Numbered from the stretch's first letter, positions 1 to 12,237 are shown. The stretch: 64,000 nucleotides of DNA from Callorhinus ursinus (GCF_003265705.1 NW_020312785.1:15938192-16002191); one strand, 5' to 3'. The notes: generated by a model from the sequence alone, not told the origin. Numbers and translations are program-made.

Positions 1-3000
1 GAAGAAAAAGTATCTTCAGTAGATAATCCCTTGTAATACTAACAGGGCCCACATCCCTGTCTTCTGCCTGATTCTTGGATCCCTGTAGTCCAGCTAAGTA
101 GTAGATGTCATCACATCTAACCTATTAGACATGGGTCTTATACTAAGTCTTTAGCATATCATCCCATTATTCTATTATACTTGCTTTTTCTTTTTTCTTT
201 TTTTTCTATTAAGCCTGATATTTCTAATCATGGATTCAGCTAATGAACCCTGTGCATGTGATCCCATTGTTATACTACTTTTTACCATAGGTAAACGGAG
301 ATATTCTATGCTATTACATGTTGATGGATAAGGCATTCTGTCAGACCATCAACAGTGATGATGGCAGAAGCATTATAGACAGGAAGGAAAATCTAAGATT
401 CAGAATGTATCTAAACACTTAAGAACAAACTTTTGCCCCCTCCATGATTAAATAGTCCAATATAGTTAACTTGCTTGCAAGTGACTATTACCCCTAAGGA
501 AAGATACAATATTCTACAATAGAACTGGGGTTGAATGTTGGTAGGTTAGGCACTTAGCAGGGACAGTAAATAGATCATTCCTATAGAGGAGAAAATCCAT
601 GTTCAAGTGCCCATGAATAGCTTCTATCTTTGTCACCATGGTTAAAGTATACATGGACCCACAGTCTAAAAATTGAGGTGGCTGGGGAAAAGGGCACACA
701 AATATCTACAGATTACTCCTAACAGACCACTATTCTACCTGAGTCCTTGGATTTCTTCCTCTTCAATACTCTAGGGATATTCTGCAATTTCTTTCTCATT
801 GACTGAAGGTCATATCTGAATCCAGGATATAATTGACCAACTTAACTGACACAATTCCCAGGTGCTTAAACCAATCCCTAATCCTGAGTTGGTATATTCA
901 TATAAATACATTTGGCCTCACTAGTTTCATATCTTGTCCTCTTTGGTCAAACATCTTTCAATCCACTCCCCTCTTTGTTCCCTCTCAACTCCTGCTGATA
1001 CAAATTGGCATTATTTTAGTGTGTGTAGTCTACTTTGTCCCAGACCACATCTTGTACTTTTTCTGTTGGGGTTATGCTGGACTCCAATTTTTAAAGGCTA
1101 GAGGTAGAATAAGAAGTTATGGTTGTGAGTTTCCAGCACAATAAGCATCTCTTCATGAAGAAACTTTCCCAGTGAAGTCATTGGAAGGAATTTATGAAGG
1201 GAAAGACCAGTTCTGGAAGACAGAGAGGGTGAGCTATTTCTGAGATAAGGAACACTGAGTTATTTTAGAGATCAGAATGATCACCCTCATCTGGGTCTGC
1301 CCAATGTTTCCATCAAATATCTCAGTATTCTACTCTCCCTACCGTGTACTTATCATGAAATACATATGTAATGGGCTTTCAACTCCGCACCCCTGAAATT
1401 AAGTCTCTTGATTGGGTCCATAACTGCAATTACCAAGTTTTTTGATTTTTCATATGTATTCTGAGTTTGATATTCAAGACCTTTATACTTCTTCCCTTTT
1501 ATCCCTTGCAGGAAAGTTAAAAAGAAGCTAAATCATGTAGTGTTAATAATTGTCACAATACTTGATCTTTCACACTTTGCCTCCACCTGTACTCCATTCC
1601 ATGCCAAAAGCAGCAATGAGCTTATGGTGAATGATGCCGCTATCAGTATTCCATTTGCTCCTGGCAGAGAGATTATCAATGCGTGATAGTCAAGTATCTG
1701 ATAAGAAACAGTACCCTCTAGAAGGAGTAATTTACAATGTCTTAATAGAGAGACAGTTCACTAGAGTTTAAGTAGGACAGTGAAGTACCTTGGAGCTATC
1801 TATGGAGGAAAGCTGTTATCAAAATTATCTAGTATCCATTATCCAGTAACAGCCAAGATTGTTTCAGCTAAGAGGCATTATTGTGTTGTAAGTGTTACAT
1901 TCATTTGTATAAAATAGAAACAGAGATTAACATGATATTTGTTATATATAACAATGTATCTGTATTATACAGTAACATTTAAACAGAGAGTGTATTACTA
2001 CAAATGTATAGCAGTTAATGTTAGGTTCTTTCTTAATTGCACATATGAAGAATATGTGACTTCGACAAGATAGAGTTATTTTCTCTCATAATAGTCAAGA
2101 CCTAGGAAGCCTAATGATGTTAAAGTGTCTTAATCCATGAAGTCCTTGGAGATTGAGGTTCCTTTGAGCTCAACACTTCATCCCTCATTAAAGATGTTGT
2201 CCACAGCTCCAAGAATGGGAAGAAAGAACAAAGTTTTCATTTGAACTTTCTTTCAATGAGTGTTCCTAGAAGTTTCCATCACTTCTCCTTTGTTAGAACT
2301 TAGACTTTACAGACTTCATTCAAGAAAGACTGAATAGTATATTTTTAAATCTTTGGTGATTGTGTTTATGGCTAAAAGGTTCTCTTACCATGTGGTAGGG
2401 GAACACTTTTATTGGAGTTCCACCTAGTTGTCTCTGACCAACAACACTGACAAATTCTAGCTTAGGGAAACATAAATATGAGTAAAGAAAGAGCTAGGTA
2501 AATATTTTTGAGTTAATATTAGACTCAACCAAGCCATGAAAATATCAATTAAGAACTTCAAGAATAAGGAAAATGTTTTCCATGCAAACAATCTATTACA
2601 AATATACTTAAAAGAGATCCTTGGAGTCATTACATTGTAAAAATTGCTGTGAAACATAAAGTAAAATGTTTGAATTGCTGTTAATATACTTCTCTTCTTG
2701 AGACTATCATTAGAGTTTTCATAATAAGATCTTTTTCTAATTTACTAACATTCCACATTTTGTGCAAAACCCAACTTTGTCTATAAAAATTAATATTTAA
2801 TATAGCATATGTATGCACAATATTTAATTATTTAAAATTATTTCTAAATAATTTAGTATAAGAACATCATTTTGACTATTCAAGGGTGTAATTTATATAT
2901 TGTGCAAAAATAAGGATCGAAATAAAAGCAGTAATATCATGTTTTAAGAAAACATATAGTGTATAATGAGCAAAGTCCTTATGATTCAAAACATTAAAAA

Positions 3001-3921
3001 TATCTTCAAAATTATTAAGAACATGGTTAGACATGCCCTTAATTTTTTCTAATGTTAGATAATTAATTCAGAAATCTGGCGTTTTTCTGCTTTTATTTCT
3101 TCTTTACTCACTGATGTTTTCCAATTGAGTTTTATTTCCCAGATTTAAAAAATAAATGCAAAAATATCATATTAAAAATAGTTTCATAGAGCTATCTCTC
3201 AAAGATCAAGTTAATTTCTTTTAAAGGAAATAAATACTACAATGGGCAGTATGTAAGGTATTAAGAAGCACTCTAATTCACACAAATTAAACCATAACTA
3301 TAGGTAAAGCTGTTAATATGAACTAAAAAATAACAGTGGCCATCATCTTTCAGTGAACAGAATGAAAACTGTTTGATTGTAAACATCATTTCACATAGGA
3401 AAATAAAGAAACCACATATTTCATTTACTGAATTAGGAATACAACATGATTTTTGGGGGTAAGTTTTCAGTTAGTAATCACGATAAAATTTGGAAAAAAC
3501 GATGTAGTAAAACAGAAATAAAAATAATCAGAAAATAAAAGACATTCGTTCAAAGATTAAACTAGAAATCATCCACAATATAAAAATAAGTTCTATCAAA
3601 CAGCCAAATGAAACAAAACAAGGCCATAAATTTTTACTGAAATATGCATCAGATAGCATTGAAATATGTATATCTCTAATAATATACCTTTAAAGTTATT
3701 TAGAAAAGATGATTCTATCAGGCCATAAAGAATTTGAATTACTACATATTTTATAATATTTGTCTACTTGTAGAAAAATTTTCAAAACAAAGTATTAGAA
3801 AGAAGTTACTCTAAAAAGATGAAGAAATTATTTTAAGCAAGTTTGCTCAAGAGTGATTCAAAACTATTTAATTAAATAGAAATCGGTTTTATTTTTCAAA
3901 TAAAATAAACTCACTCTTGTA
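1..3921. other. Unrecognised AT-rich intergenic sequence
   Basis: No gene, RNA or confidently named repeat was recognised here. Open frames are short (the longest is 103 codons at 833-1144) and show no family resemblance or splice context. Positions 183-210 are a T-rich tract. Parts of 500-1900 have the uneven texture of a very old transposon, but I cannot name a family. From about 2700 the sequence becomes very A+T rich. Confidence 0.5.
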
Positions 3922-3936
3922 TAACTTTCTTTTTTA

Positions 3937-4213
3937 AATTTTATTTTATTATGTTATGTTAATCACCATACATTACATCATTAGTTTTTGATGTAGTGTT
4001 CCATGATTTATTGTTTGCATATGACACCCAGTGCTCCATGCAGAACATGCCCTCTTTAATACCCATCACCAGGCTAACCCATCCCCCTGCCCCCCTCCCC
4101 TCTAGAACCCTCAGTTTGTTTCTCAGAGACCATAGTCTCTCATGGTTCGCCTCCCCCTCCGATTCCCCCCCTTCATTTTTCCCTCCCTACTATCTTTTTT
4201 TTTTAACATACAG
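3937..4213 (-). mobile_element. 5'-truncated L1 3' end (carnivore L1)
   Basis: Read on the minus strand, this is the 3' UTR end of a carnivore L1: the AGAAGATAG start, a G-rich stretch, GAACCATGAGAGACTATGG, CAAACTGAGGGTTCTAGAGG, and CAAAAACTAATGATGTAATG before the A-rich tail. The flanks carry a perfect 15-bp target-site duplication, taactttctttttta, at 3922-3936 and 4214-4228. This marks an independent insertion that kept only about 280 bp of the 3' end. The 81-codon plus-strand frame at 3996-4241 is a shadow of the inverted element. Confidence 0.93.
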
Positions 4214-4228
4214 TAACTTTCTTTTTTA

Positions 4229-5314
4229 TATTTTGAATTGAGGATAGTACACAATGATCTCTGAGTTTTCATTATTTGGAGATAGTCTTCCTCTCCTGGT
4301 AATATCCTTTATGTTAATTTCTTCAAGAGCAATATTTTGAATAATGAACAAACATATTAACAATCACTTCATAAGTATAAATGGTAAGATATCCAATTGA
4401 TAAAAATTGGCAAGTCCACATGAGGAAAATATTTTTCATAATTTGTGGTTAGCAGGTTGCCTAGTGTATGTTTTAAACTGATTCTTACATTCATTCTATC
4501 ATTTGTTCTCTTATTTCTTAATTCTTAATCCATTTCAAAACACATTCATTTATTTTAAATCTTCCTAAGCACCTATTCTGTATTTAGCCCTATATGTGAA
4601 GCAAGTCAGGAAAACAAAAAACAAAAAACTTGAGTATTGAAGGAGATAGTAATCAATTCCACCTATATCCATCAAAAATAACTAATATTAATTTTGGAAC
4701 CTGTTGGTTTGAGATATGATAACCATTGCAGAAAATGCAGGAAAATAACATAGAAATGGATATGAATGAGCAATAATGCTGAGCAAACGAATAGACTATT
4801 AAAATGGATCTATTTTCACCAGCATTTTTATTTTTATGGAAATACTGTTTTGTGTTTGAATATATTTGATATGGAGAGACTATAGATCAAATAATTCACC
4901 TAGAAATAATAAATACAAATAAAATAAACAATAAACATTTATATGAAATGTATTTATATTTTGAAACATTACTCTAAAAGACAACTTTTAAAAGTTTAAT
5001 TCTGTTTTCTAAGTGATTTTTAGTGACTAAGTGACTTACAAGTAGTGAACTCAGGAAAACTAAGAAAAGGTACTTTACTAAATTTAACTGAAAATTCAAA
5101 ATTTTTAACATTGAAACTTAAATGTGATAATAATCTCTTACTTCACATTAATTAACTGTGAAGAATTTGAAGATAGTAAGTCTCTCTTTCTAATTCCTCT
5201 TTTACCCTGCTTTTATTAAATTCTAGTCTAGTAACCACTTTTGGAAAATTTTTGATAATTTGTACTCTTTCTCTATAAAAACTGAGGCATCATTTCCCAG
5301 AAGATATCTATGAC
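4229..5314. other. AT-rich sequence, no clear feature
   Basis: No gene seen. A short stretch around 4545-4680 weakly resembles the 3' end of an old L2/MIR-type element in antisense, but it is too diverged to call. The remainder is A+T-rich unique sequence. Confidence 0.4.
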
Positions 5315-5336
5315 AAAATGTCATTTTTGTTAAACC

Positions 5337-5521
5337 TTTTTTTAATGATTTTATTTATTTATGACAGAGAGACAGACAGAGCAGAAGCAGGGGGAGCAGG
5401 AGAGGGAGAAGCAGGCTTCCCGCTGAGCAGGGAGACCTATGTGGGGCTTGATCCCAGGACCCTGGGATCATGACCTGAGCCAAAGGCAGACGCTTAACTG
5501 ACTGAACCACCCAGGCGCCCC
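5337..5521 (-). mobile_element. CAN (SINEC) SINE with target-site duplication
   Basis: A tRNA-derived carnivore SINE in antisense: T-rich tail with ATTTTATTTATTT at the left, a GA-rich middle, then the tRNA-like head ending in CACCCAGGCGCCCC at the right. A direct repeat of about 22 bp with a few mismatches flanks it (5315-5336 and 5523-5544; the first 14 bases, aaaatgtcattttt, are identical). Such elements are mobilised by L1 enzymes and encode no protein. Confidence 0.96.
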
Positions 5522-6014
5522 TAAAATGTCATTTTTACTCAACTGTGAGTTTCGTTCTTTCTATTGAGGTTTAAACACTTTCCTGGTACAGGCAAACCTC
5601 ATTTTATTGTGTTTCACTTCATTGCACTTTACAGATACTGCATATTTTACAAACTGAAGGTTTGTGGCAACCCTGCCTTGAGCAAGTCTATTGGTGCCAT
5701 TTTCCAGCAGCATTTACTCAGTTCCTGAGTTTTGGTCACCTTTTAGTAATTCTTGCAATATTTCAAACTCATTAGTATTATATTTGCTATTGTGATCTGT
5801 AAACAATAATCTTTGGTGTTACTATTGCAATTATTTTGGACTGCCTCAAACTGCACTCATATAAGATGGTGAACTTAAAGAACACATGTTTTGTGTGTTT
5901 TGACTGCTCCACTGGCTGGCTGTTCCTCTATTTCTCTCCCTCTCCTTGGGCCCCCCATTCCCTGAGATAAAAGAGTATTGAAATTAGGCCAATTAATACC
6001 CCTACAATGGTCAA

Positions 6015-7590
6015 CAAGTATTCCAGTGGAAGGAAGAGTTGCACATCTCTCACTTTAAATCAAAAGCTAGAAATGACTAGGCTTAGTAAGGGCACGTGAA
6101 AGCCAAGGGGGACCCAAAGTTAGGCTTCTTGCTCCAGTTATCCAACTTGTGAATGCAAATGGAAATTTCTTAATGGAAAATAAAAGTGCTACTCTAGTGG
6201 ATACACAAATATTAAGAAAGTAAAGCAGCCTATTGCTGAAATGGAGAAAGTTTAATGCCACAACATTCCCTTAACTCTTAATTCTCTTATTAAAGTCTAA
6301 TACAGCAGAAGACTTTAAGTTGAAATTAATACTCAGTTACCATTCTGAAAGTGCTAGGGCCCCGAAGAATTATGCTAAATCTACTCTGCCTGTGCCCTAA
6401 ATGGAACAGTAAAGCCTAGATAACAACACATCTGTTTACAACATGGTTTACTGAATATTATAAGCCCACTCTTGAGACCTACAACTCAGGTAAAAGCTTC
6501 CTTTTAAAATGTTATGATTCATTACACCTGGTCACCTAAGAGCTCTGATGGAGATGTACAATGAGATAGTGTTGTTTTCATGCCTGCTAACACAACATCC
6601 ATTCTGCAGACCATGAATCAAGAAGTAATTTTGAATTTCAAGTCTTATGATTTACAAATACATTTCATTAGGCCATATCATCTATAGATCATGATTTCTC
6701 TGATTGATCTGGGCAAAATAAATTAAAAACCTGGAAAGGATTCACTATTCTAGATGTCATTAAGAACATCCATGTTTCATGGGAATAGGTCAAAATAACA
6801 ATAACAGAAGTTTGGAAGAGCTAATTCCCACACTTATGGATGACTTTGAGGGGGATCAAGATTTCAGTGGAGGAAGTAACTATAGTTGTGGTATAAATAG
6901 CAAGAGAACTGAAATTATACATACATCATTAGTTTTTGATGTAGTGTTCCATGATTCATTGTTTGAGTATAACAACCAGTGCATGGTGATTAACATAATA
7001 AAAAAATAAAAAGGTAAAATAAAATAGCTTTCCATCAAAAACTAATGATGTACTATATGTTGGCTAACTGAACATAATCATTAAAAAAATAAAATAAAAT
7101 AACATTCCAGAAAAAAAAAGAGAGAGAGAGAGAGAACTGAAATTAGAAGTGGCACTGAGGAAGTGACTGAATTGCTGTAATTTCACTATAAATTTGAACG
7201 GATGAGGAGTTGCTTCTTATGGATAAGCAAAGAAAGTGGTTTCTTGAAATAGAATCTACTCCTGGTGAAGATGCTGTGAAGATTGTTTAAATGACACCAA
7301 ATGATTTAGAATATTACATAAACTTAGTTGATCAAGCAGTGATAGGTTTTAAGAGGACTGACTCCCAATTTTGAAAGAAGTTCTGTGGATAAAATGCTAT
7401 CAAACGGCATCACATGCTTCCTTTGTGAAAGAAAGAGTCAATGGATGTGGCAAACTTTATTGTCTTACAATTAATTGCCACAGCCACCCCAGCCTTTAAC
7501 AACCACCACATTCACCAGTTAGCAGCCATCAACGTGGAGGCAAGACCCTCTGCTAGCAAAAAGATTATGATTCACTGAAACCTCAGATGA
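6015..7590 (+). pseudogene. Tigger transposase pseudogene (fragments)
   Basis: Remains of the Tigger1 transposase frame. Near 6015-6260 the DNA matches the N-terminal, DNA-binding part; after an internal deletion, 6310-7590 matches the catalytic and C-terminal portion. A readable piece is the frame at 6779-7009, containing LEELIPTLMDDFEG, which resembles the C-terminal part of the pogo/Tigger family. Stops, frameshifts, the internal deletion and the 6918-7130 insert make it non-functional. The identification rests on remembered nucleotide similarity along the whole element. Confidence 0.85.
6918..7130. mobile_element. Composite L1 3'-end insert with opposed segments inside Tigger
   Basis: This insert is bounded by a perfect 15-bp duplication of Tigger sequence, agagaactgaaatta (6903-6917 and 7131-7145). 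It begins with an inverted L1 3' segment (about 6922-6980), followed by plus-strand L1 end sequence ATGGTGATTAACATAATA with an A-rich run (about 6984-7016). Next comes a second plus-strand L1 end with CATCAAAAACTAATGATG (about 7036-7100), then an A-run and (GA)n up to the duplication. Opposed pieces of one family inside a single duplication suggest a rearranged, twin-primed insertion. Confidence 0.8.
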
Positions 7591-7811
7591 TAGCCAGCAT
7601 TTTTTAGCAATAAAGTACTTTTAATTAAGATATCTACATTATTTTGGGGGCATAATGCTATTGCATACTTAATAGACAACAATATAGTGTAAACGTAATT
7701 TTTACATGCATTTGGAAAGCAAAAAAATTCATTTGACTCACTTTGTTGCCAAAGTCACTTTTTTGCTGTGGTCTGGAACCTAGCCAGCAGTATCTGTGAG
7801 GTATGCCTATA

Positions 7812-8206
7812 GGCATTCTTGATTCAACTCTGTCTACAGAAGTTCTCTTATTCCTATCTCACTTCTAGCACTTCATTTCCCTATATTGCCCTTTCAATAT
7901 TTATCATCATCATCTGTATCAGTAAGAAATACAAACTTTTTAATACCCGTCAGTCTTAGGATGGTACATGGGCACAATATATTTTAAATACATTATTAAT
8001 TTTATAGCAAACATATTCAATTGAATGAAACAAAATACTTCATATTTTCTGCCCTTTGATGCTTCAATATCTTTATTTTTTCTTTGAAGAATTAATGTGA
8101 TGAGCCTTAGGCCTTTTCATTTTATTATGCTCATTTCATGTTCTAGTCACAATTCTATACAGGGACTTGTAGGGAGAGAATTTTGGGAAAAGTGTTATTT
8201 ATTGCT
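7812..8206. other. Unrecognised unique sequence
   Basis: Sequence between the Tigger element and the MLT1-like LTR. No coding frame, RNA or repeat was recognised. Confidence 0.4.
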
Positions 8207-8625
8207 CTATTGATTTGAATTGTGTCCTTTAAAAATTTAAATGTTGAAATCCTATACCCCCTATATTTCAGAATGTGACCTTATTTAGGAATAAGATTGT
8301 TATAAATATGGTTAAGATGTGGCCACGTAAGAACAGAATGCCTGGTGTCCTTATAAAAGGGGAAATTAGGCCTCACACAATGCCATGTGAAGACAAAGGC
8401 AGAAATCGATTCGATGTAACAGAAGCCAAGGAACACTATAGAGTGTCAGTATACCAACAGACACGAGGGGAGAGAGATGGAACAGAGTCTCCCTCACAGC
8501 CTTCATCAGGAACCAAACATGCCAACTAATTGATCTTGGATTTCTAGACTCCAAAATGGTAAGGCAATAAATTTCTGTTGCTTATGTCACTCATTTTATG
8601 ATACTTTGTAACACAATTACTATGC
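8207..8625 (+). mobile_element. MLT1-type LTR (ERVL-MaLR), solitary
   Basis: The sequence follows the MLT1 LTR pattern: GAATTGTGTCC near the start, CAGAATGTGACCTTATTT, GGTGTCCTTATAAAAGGGG, GCCATGTGAAGACAAAGGC, ACAGAGTCTCCCTCACAGCC, TGATCTTGGATTTCTAGACTCC, and AATAAATTTCTGTTGCTTATG near the end. No internal region follows, so this is a solo LTR left by recombination or a fragment. The open frames on both strands (8275-8529, 8366-8554) are incidental. Confidence 0.85.
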
Positions 8626-9240
8626 CATAAAATCACTTGAAAATTCTATTTAGTCATTTACAAAATGTCATTTCAAAAGATTAGAATTTAATCAAATAAC
8701 ATCATCCTTACTTTGACAGTGTGTCTGTTTATTAAACATGTTTCCAAATTCTCATTTTCAATATCATAGATAATTCTATATGAACATAACATGTGGCAGA
8801 AGAGTTAAACTAAGATATTATATTTATTTTATTTATTTTTCTTTTTCAGCCAACCAATGTGCCAAGACTTTACTTCACTAAATTAAGCAGCTAATGTCTT
8901 AAAGTATATTTAAAATCTATTCATGTATTTCTTCTCAATAGAAAGATGGTCAATATATATCAATGTTTAGAATTAAAATAATTCTCATAGAATAATTTTT
9001 TTTCCTAAATGACCATGTTTGTGAGATTAGAAGATTTCTCCAAAATATGTTCCCTAAAGCTCCAGATTCTTCAAGGATTCTGACAGAATTAGTACACAAA
9101 ATATGGACCCTGAACATTTGATTGTTATGAATTAAGGTTTTCATTTATTTGTCCTACTTTGAATAATCCCTGGCTTTTCCTTGATGGAAGGATTCTGTCT
9201 GATTATTGATATTTGTCAGGATTCATATTAAAATGCCATT
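8626..9240. other. Unrecognised AT-rich sequence
   Basis: No gene or named repeat seen. A T/A-rich simple stretch lies near 8819-8850. Confidence 0.4.
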
Positions 9241-9256
9241 TCTTTTATTTTCTTTA

Positions 9257-9452
9257 TTTTTCATTTTAAAGATTTTATTTATTTAACTGAGAGAGTAAGA
9301 GAGAGAGCGCAAGCAGGAGGGAAGGGCAGAGGGAAATGGAGAAGCAGACTCCCCACTGGGCAGGTAGCCCAATGGGGGCTCAATCCCAGGACCGTCGGAT
9401 CATGACCTGAGCTGACAGCAGATGCTTAACCGAATGAGCCACCCAGGTGCCC
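9257..9452 (-). mobile_element. CAN (SINEC) SINE with perfect target duplication
   Basis: Antisense carnivore SINE: tail AAAGATTTTATTTATTT, GA-rich block, GATCATGACCTGAGCTGA and terminal GAGCCACCCAGGTGCCC. It is flanked by an identical 16-bp duplication, tcttttattttcttta, at 9241-9256 and 9453-9468. The clean duplication indicates a relatively recent insertion, although the body has several substitutions. Confidence 0.97.
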
Positions 9453-9468
9453 TCTTTTATTTTCTTTA

Positions 9469-10779
9469 GCTGTGAGTCCCTTGAAAACCAATTGAAGAAT
9501 TTATTTCCATGAGTCTAAATATTTTCTAACACTAGATGTAATAGCTGACTTCTAGAAAATTATTTCTCTTTAAATAGCCTCTTTCTTTTATCCAAGCTCC
9601 ACATATTGTATCCTTAAATATTATTCTTGCTAGCTGTTGGTAGTTGGTACAACAATAGTTGTACCATTCTTTTTTTTCTTTTTTTTTTTTTTTTTTGCCT
9701 ACAGGTCTATTTTTGTGTTGCTTAGCCCTGGCTGAAAATGCAAATATGTATTTGGAAGTGAAAAACCAAATGATAATAGAATTTATGTGTTTCCTAAATG
9801 TTGTAATGCTGTATTCTTTTCTAAGATTTTATAGATTAATATGCTCATTTATTTGTATGCCATTCCAGTACCATTTAACTATTTAGTATAGAATTTTGGG
9901 TTCCAAATTCAAGATAGCATTCTAATCCCAAATAATTGACACCTTTTTTTCCATCAATTTCCTAGTGAAATGACCAAACTGATGTAATAAATCAAATGCT
10001 CTCATCTCACTGCTTGAATTCAGGGTTTCCACCCACATACTGAAATTTTCATGAACTTGACAGGTAGTGGGTGGTGATGACAGCAAAATGAGAGATGGGG
10101 ACTCGTAGGCCCTACTGGAAGGACTGGGGGCTCCTAAACTTTGGTAGAAATCCTACAGAGAATTATTATTATTTTCTTCAGTGTCATCCTATCAGAGCTC
10201 CAGACATGGGGATAAAACAGAACTCAGGCAGAAATATGTGAAAGATGGGAAAGAAAAAGAAAACAAAGATCCTCTAAGGATCCAGATTCTGAGGGGGAAC
10301 AGAATCATATGAAGCAATGTACTCTTTGCAAGTGTCAGGATAAAAGAATGAGTGTAGCGATAAGGAAGTGGGCTTCTAGGAAGGCAGGCAATTGAAAACA
10401 AGTATAATGTTGCACTGGTTTCTGACATCCTGAGGAGATATGAATGAAAAAATTATGCCTGAGTAAATAATAGAAAGAAGACGAAAATAGTTTTTAGGGC
10501 TTAAGTAAGTCCCCCAAATTGAGTAGCAGTGTTCACTCTGTAAGGATTAACAAATGTGGTCATGGCCAACAGTTCCAAAGAAGGGAACTGAACTTGTATT
10601 TGGAACAAGCAACTTGGTTTTTTTGGAGAAGGGAGAGGTGCTAATAGCTGTAACAAATAGACCCAGAATATTTAATAGTTCAGCACACACACACACACAA
10701 ATGTATTTATTTATCATGTAATAGTACAGGGTGTATGTGTATGTTGCGAGGACATGCATACTCCATTCTTCCATGTCCA
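9469..10779. other. Intergenic sequence with a poly-T tract and short CA run
   Basis: No gene seen. Positions 9670-9696 are an almost pure T tract and 10682-10699 a short (CA)n run. The rest is unrecognised; the 75-78 codon frames here show no family resemblance. Confidence 0.45.
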
Positions 10780-11075
10780 TTCAAGGACCCAGGCTGCCAG
10801 GGACCTTTGTACTTCCTACATGTGGATTCTGAGTTTTTCTTAGGAGTTGTACCCTTTCCAGCCAGCCAAGGGGAAAAGAACATGAAGGACTGGCATGGGT
10901 GATTTTAATGGGCCAGGATTTTCATTGGCACACATCACTTGTACTCCTATTCCATTGAGTGAGACACGTTGTTATACATTAACAACAACAGAGGCTGGGA
11001 AATGTATTCAATCTGTCCACCCAGAAAAAGCAGAAGATTTTGATGTTCAACTAGCAGGAGATACTACATCATCCC
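10780..11075 (+). repeat. Probable ancient interspersed repeat, family undetermined
   Basis: The stretch with TTTTAATGGGCCAGGATTTTC, GGCACACATCACTTGTACTCC and GAGGCTGGGAAATGT resembles a widespread old mammalian repeat that carries 'catcacttctgc...ccattgg...gaggctgggaaatgtagt'. I cannot name the family confidently. Pieces of similar character may occur at 2100-2300 and 51650-52045. Confidence 0.4.
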
Positions 11076-11233
11076 TGGAAACTAATTCTTGCAAGAAGCC
11101 TCAGAAAAAATTTTAAAACCTCAACTTTTGAGAAAACGTTTCACATACCAAAAGCAAAACAAAACAAAAAACAGAAAATAATAATTATGGGAAGTTAATA
11201 ATGTTAACTATTAAGATTAAAATATGATATCTA

Positions 11234-11436
11234 GGGGCGCCTGGGTGGCTCAGTTGGTTGGGCGATGACTGCCTTCGGCTCAGGTCATGATCCTGGAGTC
11301 CTGGGATTAAAACCCCCATCAGGCTCCCTGCTCTGCAGGGAGTCTGCTTCTCCCTCTGACCCTCCCCCCTTCTCATGCTCTCTCTATCTCATTCTCTCTC
11401 AAATAAATAAATAAAACTTTAAAAAAAAAGAAAAAG
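11234..11436 (+). mobile_element. CAN (SINEC) SINE with target-site duplication
   Basis: Full-length sense SINE: head GGGGCGCCTGGGTGGCTCAG, GGTCATGATCCTGGAGTCC, CTCCCTGCTCTGCAGGGAG, a TC-rich segment and an AAATAAATAAATAAAACTTT-A tail. It is flanked by a perfect 15-bp duplication, aaaatatgatatcta, at 11219-11233 and 11437-11451. Confidence 0.97.
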
Positions 11437-11670
11437 AAAATATGATATCTAAATTTAAACAAACATCACAACCCAATAAAGGCTGTCAATATGATATAGA
11501 AAGATTTAGAAATGAACTTGTGCATTAAAAAATTTATCTTGATGAATTATACAAAAAAATCAAAGGAAAACATGATAGGTAAAATGTTGAAAACAAATTT
11601 TTAGTATATGCAGAAATATTAAAAATAAAATTGGTCATTATAAGTTATAAATTTTCAGTTGATGATAAGT

Positions 11671-11800
11671 ATTATCTAATACAAACTAATATAAACTAGA
11701 TATCTAATATTACATATTAGATAATAACTGGTTATACAATATTAGATATATATCAGATACAATATCTAATAATGTATATCTAGTTTGTATTATCTAATTA
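11671..11800. repeat. AT-rich imperfect inverted repeat
   Basis: The left arm (about 11671-11702, with attatctaatacaaacta and aaactagatat) is repeated in inverse orientation at about 11772-11800 (tatctagtttgtattatct). Several smaller inverse TATCTAAT/ATTAGATA motifs lie between. Single strands could fold into a cruciform-like hairpin. No terminal motif or duplication of a known transposon family was recognised. Confidence 0.65.
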
Positions 11801-12237
11801 ACACAAAGAATTAAGTCAGCATATACCTATATGTGGTCTGTGGACACACGTATTACAATTCTAAAGGGATGATGATTTTATTGCTGAAGCAACCAGTTTC
11901 TTATTTCTAATTCTATGGAATAATGAGAAAAATTGCATTTGTTTTAATTACACCTGGATATTTACCTAGCTGTTGTGACTGTTGTCAAGGATTTTGAGCT
12001 TAAGTTTCATCACCTATAATTATGGTGAATAATAAACAAACTCAGGACTATTGTGATATTTAAATGAAGAAGTAGACTTGAAAATACCTGGCAGATATCT
12101 TTCCAACAATAAATATTTGTTGAGGCTAACATATTTCTGAATGAAAACACATCAATTTCTATATCAATCATGGAATTTTAACCTACAAAAGAAAAATTAA
12201 AACTGATTAGAATTAAATTCTAAGGCAGCTTGCATTA
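11801..12237. other. Unrecognised AT-rich sequence
   Basis: No gene, RNA or confident repeat call. Confidence 0.4.

Larger units (their letters stand above)
5589..7809 (+). mobile_element. Tigger1-type DNA transposon (TcMar-Tigger), internally deleted
   Basis: The element runs nearly end to end. The left terminus caggcaaacctca and the complement of the right terminus (taggcatacctca) match at 11 of 13 positions, and both ends abut TA dinucleotides (5587-5588 and 7810-7811), the expected target duplication of Tc1/mariner elements. Interior landmarks in order are the AAGGTTTGTGGCAACCCTG segment, a CCAATTAATA segment just before the transposase start, and a transposase-like 3' half. Several hundred bases of the coding region are missing near 6255-6310. 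A foreign L1-derived insert occupies 6918-7130. The element is a fossil; its transposase is broken. Confidence 0.93.

Noticed and set aside
833..1144. 103-codon open frame as a possible gene
   Set aside because: Hydrophobic, T-rich composition, no recognised domain, no splice or promoter context, and in a region that looks like decayed non-coding DNA.
1..1900. Ancient retroviral-like interior sequence
   Set aside because: The texture is suggestive but no landmark, LTR or frame could be recognised, so it is left unassigned.
6067..6261. 64-codon minus-strand frame
   Set aside because: Antisense shadow of the Tigger transposase region.
8275..8554. Opposed 84- and 62-codon frames as a small gene
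   Set aside because: Fully inside an MLT1-type LTR.
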